A stretch of 64,000 bases of DNA from Protopterus annectens (lineage: Eukaryota; Chordata; Ceratodontiformes; Protopteridae), in contig NC_056731.1 in assembly GCF_019279795.1 (NCBI RefSeq), forward strand, positions 870,068,023-870,132,022. Direction: 5' to 3'. The notes under the pieces are model-generated. The model saw nothing but the letters and a program-made list of their open reading frames with translations. It searched no databases and was not told the origin of the DNA. Numbering within the stretch: position 1 is the stretch's first letter; each line of letters opens with the position of its first letter. Shown in pieces: positions 1 to 10,447 of the stretch. The position numbers and the translations under genes are program-made.

Positions 1-3000
1 ATTAATGTAAATGTTAAATGCACCTATCTGTTGAAAAGAGAGGAATTTAAGGAATGGGAAGTGGAGATTATTCAGAACGTGTTAGAGAGGATAGAAATTT
101 CTTCTGAAAATGTATCTAGGGAGTGGGATAAATTAAGGTGGAGTTTAAAAATAGGGTGGAAATAAAAGAAAGGGAGCTATGGTCAAGAAGTAATAAGAAT
201 TATTTAGAGAGACTGACAAATGTGAAAGTATTGCTGAATAGGGGGAATCTCACAGAACAAAAAGAGGATCAACTGCAGAATGCTAGGCAGAAAATAAGGG
301 ATTGCCTCAATAATATGCATGAGCTTAGAAACATTGCTGTTGATTACCTCAATAATATGCACAAGCTTAGAAAGATTGCTGTTAAGCAACTGTTTTTTAA
401 TAACACTAGAGCACAAAAACTTTTAGCACGATGACTCAGGCAACATAAAGTAGAAAGAGTTGTCGCCAAGCTTAGGGAGCCTATAACAAAGAAGATAACA
501 AGAGATCCTTTAGAAGTATTAGAAATATTTTGGAAATTCTATGAGAGTCTCTATAAAGCAGATTAATATGAAAAGCAAGAAAAGATACAAATGGAAATGT
601 TTATGGAAGAATTAAATATGCCAAGGTTAGAGCTAGAAGAGGCTCAATTACTAACAGTTACGATAGGAGGAGATGAGATAACATTTTTGGTGTATAACCA
701 ATCTACAGGAAAGTCCCCAGGAATAGATGGTATTCCTGTGGAATTTTGGAAGATAGGAGGAAAAAAAATGATAAAAGATCCGGAAGGTTTTTTTTACAAT
801 ATCTTAAGAGGAGAAGTACCACCATCCTAGAAGAAAGCAGTGGTGGCTGTAATACCTAAAGAGGGTAAGCATCCATCAGATCCAACTTCATACAGGCCCA
901 TTTCTATACTAAAACATGATTATAAAGTGTTTATGTCTATAATAGCTAAAAGAATGGCAAAAGTAATGCCCAAACTGATAGATATAGATCATTGTGGTTT
1001 TGTGCAGGGGAGACAAACATTCAACAACATTAACAGAACATTGATAATCCAGAGGTTAGCAGAATGTAAGAAAATACCATTGTTGTTGGTGGGTCTTGAT
1101 GCAGAGAAAGCATTTGACAGAGTGAGTTGGGACTTTATGAGCAGGGCAATGGAAGCATTTACATTTCCTGAAAAAAGTTTAAAGTTGATTAGAATATATG
1201 AGGGATCTGAGGTGAAAATTAAGGTGGGTGAGGTCCTCTCTGATAATTTCTGCTTGAGCAAAGGAACCAGGCAAGGGCGTCCTCTTTCCCCCCTTTGTTA
1301 ACTGCATTATATTTAGAACCACTGGCAAAGAAAATAAGGGACTCAGAAATTCAAGGATATAATTGGTATTGTAATCAAGAAAAGATGGCTTTATTTGCAT
1401 ATGATATTATTTTGTACCTGACAAAATCAGAAAAAGACTTTACACTGTTGTGGAACATTTTGAGACAGTTTCAGATCTTTTTGGGATGCAAAATTAATGA
1501 CGCTAAAACAAAGACAATAACGGTAAAGTATGTAACCGCACATGAACTGGTTCATGAATACCCATATTTATTGTGACATAATAAAATGAAATATTTAGGA
1601 GTATGGATTAAAATGATTCTAGTGTGCAGCTAAAGATATGTGGGAAAACACTAAACAAAAGATAATACAAAAACTGAGAAAATGGAAGCTTTGTTATATG
1701 AATATGAATAGTAAGATACAAGCGGTTAAAATGTTTGAGTCACTTTAGTCTTATACACAGGTCAGACATAATTTTATGAACTAGAGGAGAAGTTGTGGGC
1801 AGCAATGAATAAAGAGCTGAAGGGCTTTATCTGGGATGTGAAGATGGCAAGAGTTAAGTGGGATAAACTATTTCTTCCAGTAGAACAGGGTGGATTGGGA
1901 TTACCCAATCTGAAGGGGTATTTCAGAGCTACACAGTGAAGACTCGTATACATAGCACGAGCAGAAAACTGTAATTCAAAGTGGAAAGGGATGATGATAA
2001 TACAACATGGGGAAATCTCAAGAAACAAGGAGAGGCTGGGATTTTGGATGCAGGCCTTTAAGGAGAATAACAATAATTATGCAGAATATTATATCCATAA
2101 AGTAGCAATCAGTATTCTAAGAACTAAGCCAACATGGGAATGGAGAAAGGAGATTCTGCCGATATGGATGACTGCAATTAGGGATACAGACAATAGGCAG
2201 GAGGGGGCCAGAAATTATTGGAGAAAACTGGCAAAGGAACCAAGGTATTGGGAGCAAATAACTAGAGAGGGTAAGATGATAGAATGGGAAGACGGCAAGA
2301 ATTTATTTGGAACGCAGGTTAGAGATTGCCTTCCTTGTCAGGGATTGGTATAAGAGTATAGACAAATGAAAGAAATAGAGGGGTCCTAAATGAAAGACCA
2401 GCACAGGTAGAGTTTTTAATAGAAGTTAGAACAGAAGTTGCCTTTAAAAAGGAATAATTAGTAGGGCATATAAAATATTGGACAATAACTGTAAGAATCA
2501 ATCAGAGGAGGTTAAAAAGAATTTGGAAGAGAGACTGGACAAGCAATTCACAAAGAAACAATGGGAGGATATATGCATGTCTCCCAAATATGCAACAAAA
2601 TCTAGAAGCTTTAGGATTTTTGGCTGGAAATCTTTACATAGATATTTTTATACCCCAAGTAGACTCCAGATAATTTTTCCATGGGTAGACAGTAAATGTT
2701 GGAGGTGTGAAGAGGAAGAAAGGGGTAACTGGGAACATATTTACTGGGAGTGTGGTGAGTTGGCGGACTTTAAGGATTGCCTACGGGATGCACTGTTGGA
2801 GATGCTGTGTGGGCAGATTGATCTGACGAGGGAAATTATTTTTCTGAGCTATGACACAGAATCAGAATTGTCTAGACATGGTAAGGATTTGCTGTGTCTA
2901 ATAATCGTGGCTCCCAAAAAAGCAATTACTAGAAAATGGAAATCAAAATCTAAGCCAACCTACTGGTAGTAGTGAATATACTTACAGAGAAAAATAACTA

Positions 3001-3150
3001 GAATTGAGAACTACATAGGAAAAAAATGGGAATTGTGGGAACAATACGTACAAGGGAGTAATGAGGCCGAAAAGTCAGCAGGACGTAAGTGAGCTATGTA
3101 ATGTTCGAATGAGAAAGATTGGATAGATATGATGTATAATGTTTGCAAAT
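1..3150 (+). pseudogene. L1/Tx1-type LINE ORF2 remnant (reverse transcriptase to C-terminal zinc region)
   Basis: Broken plus-strand fragments read as one non-LTR reverse transcriptase, 5'-truncated by the window edge. At 591-830 the pre-RT block ends in GKSPGIDGIPVEFWK. At 840-1301 come the RT blocks PKEGKHPSDPTSYRPIS, LDAEKAFDRVSWDF and GTRQGRPLSPL. At 1295-1576 the catalytic FADD position reads FAYDII, so a catalytic Asp is lost. At 2478-2969 the C-terminal part has a Cys/His cluster (CWRCEEEERGNWEHIYWEC), as in L1 and Tx1 ORF2 tails. Stops and frameshifts separate every block, so it cannot work. The SYRPISxL and LDAEKAFDRVxW patterns fit the L1/Tx1 group and not RTE or CR1; the choice between L1 and Tx1 is left open. 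The 3' end is unclear; AATAAA lies near 3643. Confidence 0.88.
301..384 (+). repeat. 42-bp in-frame tandem duplication inside the L1/Tx1 ORF2
   Basis: Two adjacent 42-bp units begin at 301 and 343 and differ at only a few bases. In frame they give two 14-residue repeats around YLNNMHELRN and YLNNMHKLRK. A multiple of three kept the frame, so it could predate the death of the element. Confidence 0.85.
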
Positions 3151-3464
3151 GGGAGTGTGTCAATATGGTTTGTGATATAAAGTGTTTGTGACCAGAATTG
3201 TGTTGGTGTGGTTTATTTTCATTTATATAAATGTATGATTGCCTATCTAGTAAGTGATGGTTTGATGAAGATGTTTCCTGTTTTTAAAAAAAGCAAGAAT
3301 TGAATAATTTATGTAATATTGCTTAGGTTATCTGATATATAGCAATATATGTGAAGTATAATGTTTGTTATGGTAATATAATTTGATTACTTTTATATGA
3401 ATGTAAAATTGCCTATGTCACAAGTGATAATTCAATGAAGGTGTTTGAAAAAATGTAAATGCTA
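3125..3464. repeat. diverged ~170-bp direct repeat, two units
   Basis: The phrase around ATTGCCTAT (3238) recurs near 3408 with similar flanks (TATATAAATGTA / TATATGAATGTA before it, GTGAT and GATGAAG/AATGAAG after it). The period is about 170 bp. It lies downstream of the LINE ORF and may be its 3' untranslated region. Confidence 0.6.
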
Positions 3465-3886
3465 AACAGTAATAACAATCAAAAATACATAAATTTACAG
3501 TTGTCACTATACACATTCTTTGGCACTCTCAGTAACATTTGTGTTAGTCATATGACTGTACTGAGTATCTATCTAGACATGTATGGCAGGTGTTTTGAAG
3601 TACTCTGCCACTGGAATGTATACTATGAGAGAAATCAAAGGCAATAAAGTACATCCACATGAGTGATGTTAGAACACAGATATAGGTTAAAGAATTGTAA
3701 AACTGTCACTGCCATATGTGTATAAAGGAAGCAATAGTGATGGTTTTAGGGCAGTTTATACACCTGTGACAATATGGATGTATTGAGAAGAATCATGATC
3801 ACCTGTGGAATCATAACAATGATGTTATTAAGTGATAAAAAAGCCTTTGTCAATCAACTTGCATATTGTGAATGTTAGAATGTTAA

Positions 3887-3902
3887 TGACTGTACATGCA
3901 TG
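3887..3902 (+). repeat. left target-site duplication of the family A PLE pair
   Basis: TGACTGTACATGCATG at 3887-3902 is repeated exactly at 14033-14048. The two copies bound the whole inverted PLE pair, so the pair appears to have entered as one insertion. Confidence 0.9.
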
Positions 3903-4336
3903 AGAACCAACAGAACGTAACAACCAATAAAATAAGACAGGAAAACGATAGTCCAACCGACAAGTTTATTCAAAACCAAGCTGCATCAATAACTGGTTCA
4001 CCAATGACCTAGGTTTCGTCTTCAAACAATGACTTCCTCAGATTGGTAGAACCATGATGCTGTTATATAAAGCACAATCAATTAAAATTCAATTGGATAA
4101 TTAACCAATACTGTGAAACAATGTGACACAACATAACCTGATACAATGAAAGATATGAAAATGAAAAAATAAAATATGAAACACATGAATCTGTTCATTC
4201 ACCCAAAAAATAAAAAAAAAATTATGTATCCAATACCTAAAGTCAAAAAACAAAACATAAATATAATTGTTGAAAATAAAAATAAAAATAAAAATAAAAA
4301 TAAATATACATGAATGTGTATATTGAAAATACACAT
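3903..4336 (-). repeat. 3' pLTR of PLE-A copy 1
   Basis: About 430 bases on the minus strand match 8618-9041, 9042-9358 and 13636-14032. It contains a hammerhead motif (4000-4047) and an AAAAAT-type simple repeat (about 4273-4305) whose unit number differs between the four copies. Confidence 0.88.
4000..4047 (-). ncRNA. hammerhead ribozyme motif, PLE-A copy 1, 3' pLTR
   Basis: Minus-strand order: ACCAAT (stem I), CTGAGGA (core CUGANGA), a stem II hairpin closed by GTC/GAC, GAAA (core), CCTAGG (stem III, self-complementary with no loop), TC (UH cleavage site), ATTGGT (stem I, complementary to ACCAAT). All conserved core bases are present. The minimal palindromic stem III suggests better activity as a dimer, as described for PLE hammerheads. 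Confidence 0.88.
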
Positions 4337-4359
4337 AAATAAATGAATGTGATAAGTGT

Positions 4360-7300
4360 TTAACCCATGATGTGCCTTAACCTAAGATACGGCTTTATAG
4401 AAATATATTCATTAAGCCCTGGAAAATTATGAGCGTTTAAACGAAGTTGCCATGTAAGTTCACACATATCCAAATGATATTGAGTGATCCTACCATGTTG
4501 ATCAATGTTGAGGTGCTGAATAATACAGAATTTAAACCTCTGGCTAACTTTGTCGATCACGTGTCTTGCTAGTGCATTAGTAGTTTTCTTATGCTGTATG
4601 TCTAAAAGATCTTCCTTAATTCTATCTCTAAACTTTCTGCAAGTTTTCCCCACATAGAAGGCCTTGCAGTCTTGACACTTGGCAAGATAAACCACGTTGC
4701 TGGTATAACAATCATAGTGTCCAGAAATGGGAATACCACAATTATTAACCTCTATTCTATCCCCCGTTATAAAAATGTGACTACATGTTGAACATCTACC
4801 ACATTTAAAATTACCCTTAACTCTATTACTAAGATGTTTACATGTGATAGAACTCTTTTCAAAAATATCCTTGAATGACCGATCTTTTTTAAAAACAAAT
4901 TTAGGCCTTTTGTTAAATATCATATTAAATTCTTTACTATGTTGGAAAACCTCCCAGTTCTTCATTATAAACCTTTGGATGTTGTCTGTATCCCCATTAT
5001 AGGTGAGAATATACATAATGGATTAATTAAACACACTCATTTTCCTCTCATCTTCAATGATGTACCCAACATTGTCAGTATCAGATTTTAAAATAGCTTG
5101 CATAACATCTGTGTCTCTCTTAAATTGAACTTCTTCCCGAACCTCTGTACATTTTGGATATCCTCTATTCAGAAATAAACTAACCATAAAATCTAATTCA
5201 GAATAGAAATCAATGTTTTTGCTTACCATATGTGCTGCCCTGACCACTTGCCCTTTGATAATAGCCTTCTTTTGATGATTTGGATGCCAACTGTCGTGGT
5301 GCAAATATGAATTAGAAAATGTGGGTTTTCTATAAATATTGGAATTAATAACACCCTCAATTATATCATATTCCAACCTAACATCTAGGTAATGGATCTG
5401 TTTGTCGTTGATCTCATGGGTGAATTGTAAAAACCACACTGTGTTGTTAATGTATTGTAAGAAGGCTTCTAACACAATTCTATCACCCTCCCAAACGATA
5501 AAAATGTCGTCCAGGAACCGTGAATATAGTTTGATGTATTGTCTGAATTCACTGTTCAATACATAATTGGCCTTTCAGTATGCCATGATATAGTTGGCAT
5601 AAATGGGGCACATGATGCTCCCATAGCAACCCCAGTTTTTTGTTTAAAATAATGACCCTCAAAAAATATGAAGTTGTTACATAAAACAAGTTCCATGAGT
5701 TTAACATACACATTAATCTGTTCCTGTTCATACATACCCGAAGCAAACAATTGTTCTTCCAACCAAGTAAGTCCTACATCGTGTGGTATCACTGAGAATA
5801 AATTACATACATCTATAGTGACAAATAATATCTTGGAATTTCTATGGATATTCATATGTTTAATCCTCTCCAAAAAGTGCCAAGAATCTTTAGTGATATG
5901 TGTAAATTTACTTAAACCAACTTTCATATGATGATCCAAAAATTTACTAATAAAATGGACCTTGCTCCGTCTACCATCAACTATAGGTCTAAATTTAACA
6001 TTATCAAGACCTTTGTGGATCTTAGGTATTCCAAAAATACTACTGACAACTGGAAATTTGTTAGTCAGATATTCATGGTCTTCTTCATTTATCTCACCTT
6101 GAAGAAGCATGTCCTCTATGAACAGGTCCACTTTCCTATAGGCTATGTTAATTTCATTAATACTCATTTCGATATAATTATCCTCCCATAACATAGCCAT
6201 CAAAATACTAATATAATCTTGTTTGTTTGTTATTACAACACCATTACCCTTATCCGGTTTCATAATTCGTATATCACCTAATTCACTTATCTTATGAAGT
6301 ATTTCATATTCACTTTCGGTCATATTATGATGAAAATTACCCTGCCTTTGTCTATAATAATTCCTAATATCCTGTTTACAAGTTCTTTCAAATAAGGCAA
6401 TTATTGGATTCATGACAGGGTTGTAAATACTTAGTTTAGAAATACTAATTACTTTACCCAAATACTCATGGTCACTACCATTAAATTGGTGTTTAAGATT
6501 CATCTTCCGGGTGAAAAGCTTTAAATCCACCAATATTTCAACTAAATTCCCTCTTCTTGATGGCACAAAGTTAAATCCCTTGGAGAAAAACTCTGCATGT
6601 TCACTATCTAGGGTGATATTAGAATAATTGTATATTTTAAAATCACGGACACCATTGCACAAAATTGTCGGGTTGCTTAAAATACCAGGGATATCATTAA
6701 AAACTGCTGTTTCATTGTTCCGCTGCATAATTTCCCCAAGCTGACTGTTGCATAATTCTCTCAATTGTTCATCCATATCATCAATCATTCTTAACTGTGT
6801 ACTATCCAAATTACTGTTGTTATATCCACTAAAACCAGTGTGTATTAGATCCCCTCCCACATCCACCTTTTCACATACATCCACTAAACCAACAGTATTG
6901 TCATAATCGTCAAAATCACTCGAGGGCATATAAATGCTTAAATTTAACAGTGGATCATCACTACCTGTCGAACTATTTACCCTAACATAACATTGATCAG
7001 AATGTATTAAACCAGAAGTTGTTATATCACATACATTATCAGCCAAACTTCCATTACTATCAACAAAACCCTTGGCGCCAAATGTGTCACGTACAATCCC
7101 TATTTCAATACAAGAAGTGTCACAACACTTCTCCCCATTCACCATGGCACAACTTGCAACTAATTGCTGCTCTCTGCAATAGTCCTGGTTAGAAAAATCC
7201 ACATCATTCATCACCAACACCGTCTCCTCCATTAAAGAACAATAAAAGTCATTACCATTTGAATAGGGTGGTTCACAAGCTTCACTGTTCCCACTGTTAT

Positions 7301-7604
7301 TAAAAACAACATTTTGGTTAACAAGCACGATGTCGTTGAGCTTTCCGTCATTGTCATTACATATAAAACCTGATTCATCATTAGTACAAAAAGTCCCGGA
7401 CACAAACGGAAAAACAATGTTACTAACACAAGACTGTTCATTTGTAGAATGAGTTGAACTGTTAAAGTTAGTAACTTGAATGAATTCACTCGTCTTACCA
7501 CATGGAATATTAGGATGAGACTTCACTATCTTTTGGTTGCTTTTCCCCAACCACGGTGCTGACCAGTTCTGCTGCTGTTTGATTTTGAATGGGCTCCCAT
7601 CCAA
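4360..7604 (-). pseudogene. PLE-A copy 1 ORF2: Penelope-type reverse transcriptase with GIY-YIG endonuclease
   Basis: The ORF spans about 1080 codons. Roughly the first 300 residues are an Asn/Ser/Asp-rich extension with no recognised domain. The RT follows: KPDKGNGVVI near 6255, motif A FVTIDVCNLFSVIPHD, motif B GVAMGASCAP, motif C FLDDIFIVW near 5510, then IYRKPTFSNSYLHHDSWHP, typical of PLEs. The last 200 residues have a Cys cluster (CGRCSTC) and a GIY-YIG domain (VVYLAKCQDCKAFYVGKT). Damage: one base is missing in a C run near 5606 relative to copy 2, TGA replaces TGG near 5570, and a stop at 5018-5022 splits off the endonuclease. REH-type His in the GIY-YIG region reads KED here but KEH in copy 2. 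The start at 7604 lies inside ORF1 in another frame. Confidence 0.92.
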
Positions 7605-8599
7605 ACTACTTCGTCCTCGTCGACCAAATGCCCCTGGTTTTTCAATCTCTCCGAGCGTCTCACACCTTCCCCTAAAGGGCCATTTCCAGATGAATTCGGG
7701 CTATTAATACCTCCGTTGGTTTCCGGCGCAATGACATCATGAATCTCTCGTCTCTGATAGGATGTTCCCTTCTGATCAGAATGTTGGTATTGCTCTCTTT
7801 CCGTATATGGATATATTTTACCACTTTCATATGTTTTAATGTCCCGTTGCAATTTGTTAAGCTTTTTATTAAATATATTCTCACAGCTCCGATCTATATC
7901 TTTAATAATGTTAACATAGTTAGTAGAAAACTGGTCAAATAATAAATCATGAATTATTTTACCATTAATGTCCTCAAGCTCTTCCATTAATGATTCTATT
8001 TTCAAATTGTTATATTTGATCATCAATTCCATAATGTGTATTCCGGTGATATTGAATAAATTATGTAATTCGTCTATCATGTCTTTGTTATTGTCACAAC
8101 CATTTGGGTATCTCCATACCCGCAATCCTTTAGGGACCAGCTCCAATTCAATGTTCCTATTTAGATAGCTGTTTTCCAGCTGAGTTCTTTTTAGCTTGAA
8201 CAATTTCGTTTCAAACAGTTTTAATAGCTCAACCAACGATTTATTAAAGTTACCTTTACCTTGCCGAATGGGAGCACTGTCTTTCTGAAAATGAAATCCA
8301 TTTGTTCTCCACTCAGCACATTGCTTGACAAGATAAGACTTGTCATGAAAACAGTTTCTTGTGTCTTTTAAAGAATTACTGCTTGTACCAGTGTCAGTAG
8401 TTCTTATAGGCGATGAAGCAAAAGTTACCACTGGAGTTGCTTGGGTAAGTGGCAGCCCTAAACTGCCCAAGGTGTCAGCACTAGGCACACTGTTGTTTCT
8501 TCCCAACAATGTTTTGATTTGAGCCGCATGCTCATCCAATTTAGCGTGAATACATTGCAGCAGTTCTGTTACACTCGCTGGTGGACCTTTGCGTCCCAT
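7526..8599 (-). CDS. PLE-A copy 1 ORF1 protein, intact
   Basis: An uninterrupted frame of about 357 codons from the first ATG (8599) to the stop at 7526. The N-terminal part is Ser/Thr-rich. The middle has a K/L-rich helical stretch leading into LVPKGLRVWRYPNG and a predicted helical segment (DELHNLFNITGIHIMELMI). The C-terminus is basic (RRSERLKNQG, GWGKATKR). The central block recurs in PLE-B and PLE-D ORF1, so it is a shared PLE ORF1 domain; its biochemical role is unknown and nucleic-acid binding is only inferred from the basic tail. The frame stays open upstream through the pLTR to a TTG near 8677, giving a hydrophobic leader, but there is no ATG in that part in this copy. It overlaps ORF2 by 79 bases in a different frame. 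Confidence 0.82.
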   Translation of the reverse strand: MGRKGPPASVTELLQCIHAKLDEHAAQIKTLLGRNNSVPSADTLGSLGLPLTQATPVVTFASSPIRTTDTGTSSNSLKDTRNCFHDKSYLVKQCAEWRTNGFHFQKDSAPIRQGKGNFNKSLVELLKLFETKLFKLKRTQLENSYLNRNIELELVPKGLRVWRYPNGCDNNKDMIDELHNLFNITGIHIMELMIKYNNLKIESLMEELEDINGKIIHDLLFDQFSTNYVNIIKDIDRSCENIFNKKLNKLQRDIKTYESGKIYPYTEREQYQHSDQKGTSYQRREIHDVIAPETNGGINSPNSSGNGPLGEGVRRSERLKNQGHLVDEDEVVWMGAHSKSNSSRTGQHRGWGKATKR

Positions 8600-8617
8600 G
8601 CCACAATGAAAGACTAA

Positions 8618-9041
8618 GAACCAACAGAACGTAACAACCAATAAAATAAGACAGGAAAACGATAGTCCAACCGACAAGTTTATTCAAAACCAAGCTGCAC
8701 CAACAACCGGTTCACCAATGACCTAGGTTTCGTCTTCAAACAATGACTTCCTCAGATTGGTAGAACCATGATGCTGTTATATAAAGCACAATCAATTAAA
8801 ATTCAATTGGTTAATTAACCAATACTGTGAAACAATGTGACACAACATAACCTGATACAATGAAAGATATGAAAATGAAAAAATAAAATATGAAACACAT
8901 GAATCTGTTCATTCACCCAAAACATTTTAAAAAGTTATGTATCCAATACCTAAAGTCAAAAAACAAAACATAAATATAATTGTTGAAAATAAAAATAAAA
9001 ATAAAAATAAATATACATGAATGTGTATATTGAAAATATAT
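8618..9041 (-). repeat. 5' pLTR of PLE-A copy 1
   Basis: Minus-strand copy of the pLTR directly upstream of ORF1. It matches the 3' pLTR at 3903-4336, including its hammerhead. It forms the left half of the central palindrome with the pLTR of copy 2. Confidence 0.87.
8714..8761 (-). ncRNA. hammerhead ribozyme motif, PLE-A copy 1, 5' pLTR
   Basis: Same core and stems as the motif at 4000-4047: CTGAGGA, GAAA, CCTAGG stem III, TC cleavage site, ACCAAT/ATTGGT stem I. No core base is changed. Confidence 0.88.
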
Positions 9042-9358
9042 TTAAAAATGTTTTGGGTGAATGAACAGATTCATGTGTTTCATATTTTATTTTTTCATTT
9101 TCATATCTTTCATTGTATCAGGTTATGTTGTGTCACATTGTTTCACAGTATTGGTTAATTAACCAATTGAATTTTAATTGATTGTGCTTTATATAACAGC
9201 ATCATGGTTCTACCAATCTGAGGAAGTCATTGTTTGAAGACGAAACCTAGGTCATTGGTGAACCGGTTGTTGGTGCAGCTTGGTTTTGAATAAACTTGTC
9301 GGTTGGACTATCGTTTTCCTGTCTTATTTTATTGGTTGTTATGTTCTGTTGGTTCTTA
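9042..9358 (+). repeat. 5' pLTR of PLE-A copy 2 (slightly shorter at its outer end)
   Basis: Plus-strand pLTR joined head-to-head to that of copy 1. It begins at the TTAAAAATGTTTTGGGTGAA segment, so it lacks the AAAAAT repeat part still present in copy 1. The junction is near 9042. Confidence 0.85.
9212..9259 (+). ncRNA. hammerhead ribozyme motif, PLE-A copy 2, 5' pLTR
   Basis: ACCAAT at 9212-9217, CTGAGGA, GTC/GAC stem II, GAAA, CCTAGG, TC, ATTGGT at 9254-9259. Core complete. Confidence 0.88.
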
Positions 9359-9373
9359 GTCTTTCATTGTGGC

Positions 9374-10447
9374 ATGGGAAGCGAAGGTCCACCAGCGAGT
9401 GTAACAGAACTGCTGCAATGTATTCATGCTAAATTGGATGAGCAATCGGCTCAAATCAAAACATTGTTGGGAAGAAACAACAGTGTGCCTAGTGCCGACA
9501 CCTTGGGCAGTTTAGGGCTGCCACTTACCCAAGCAACTCCAGTGGTAACTTTTGCTTCATCACCTATAAGAACTACTGACACTGGTACAAGCGGTAATTC
9601 TTTAAAAGACACAAGAAACTGTTTTCATGACAAGTCTTATCTTGTCAAGCAATGTGCTGAGTGGAGAACAAATGGATTTCATTTTCAGAAAGACAGTGCT
9701 CCCATTCGGCAAGGTAAAGGTAACTTTAATAAATGATTGGTTGAGCTATTAAAACTGTTTGAAATGAAATTGTTCAAGCTAAAAAGAACTCAGCTGGAAA
9801 ACAGCTATCTAAATAGGAACATTGAATTGGGGCTGGTCCCTAGAGGATTGCGGGTATGGAGATACCCAAATGGTTGTGACAATAACAAAGATATGATAGA
9901 CGAATTACATAATTTATTCAATATCACCGGAATACACATTATGGAATTGATGATCAAATATAACAATTTGAAAATAGAATCATTAATGGAAGAGCTTGAG
10001 GACATTAATGGTAAAATAATTCATGATTTATTATTTGACCAGTTTTATACTAACTATGTTAACATTATTAAAGATATAGATTGGAGCTGTGAGAATATAT
10101 TTAATAAAAAGCTTAACAAATTGCAACAGGACATTAAAACATATGAAAGTGGTAAAGTATATCCATATACGGAAAGAGAGCAATACCAACATTCTGATCA
10201 GAAGGGAACATCCTATCGGAGACGAGAGATTCATGATGCCATTGCGCCGGAAACCAACGGAGGTATTAATAGCCCGAATTCATCTGGAAACGGCCCTTTA
10301 GGGGAAGGTGTGAGACGCTCGGAGAGATTGAAAAACCAGGGGCATTTGGTCGACGAGGACGAAGTAGTTTGGATGGGAGCCCATTCAAAATCAAACAGCA
10401 GCAGAACTGGTCAGCAGCGTGGTTGGGGAAAAGCAACCAAAAGATAG
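9374..10447 (+). pseudogene. PLE-A copy 2 ORF1, one in-frame stop
   Basis: Same length and frame as the intact ORF1 of copy 1, starting at the equivalent ATG (9374). A TGA at 9734-9736 interrupts it; copy 1 has a serine codon there. The central PRGLRVWRYPNG block and basic C-terminus are kept. Another ATG (9341) lies upstream in frame in this copy only, where copy 1 has ACG. Confidence 0.87.

Noticed and set aside
7672-8168. Antisense ORFs overlapping PLE-A ORF1 (and mirror copies at 9805-10301)
   Set aside because: They appear in both copies only because the copies are the same sequence; no coding character, shadows of ORF1.
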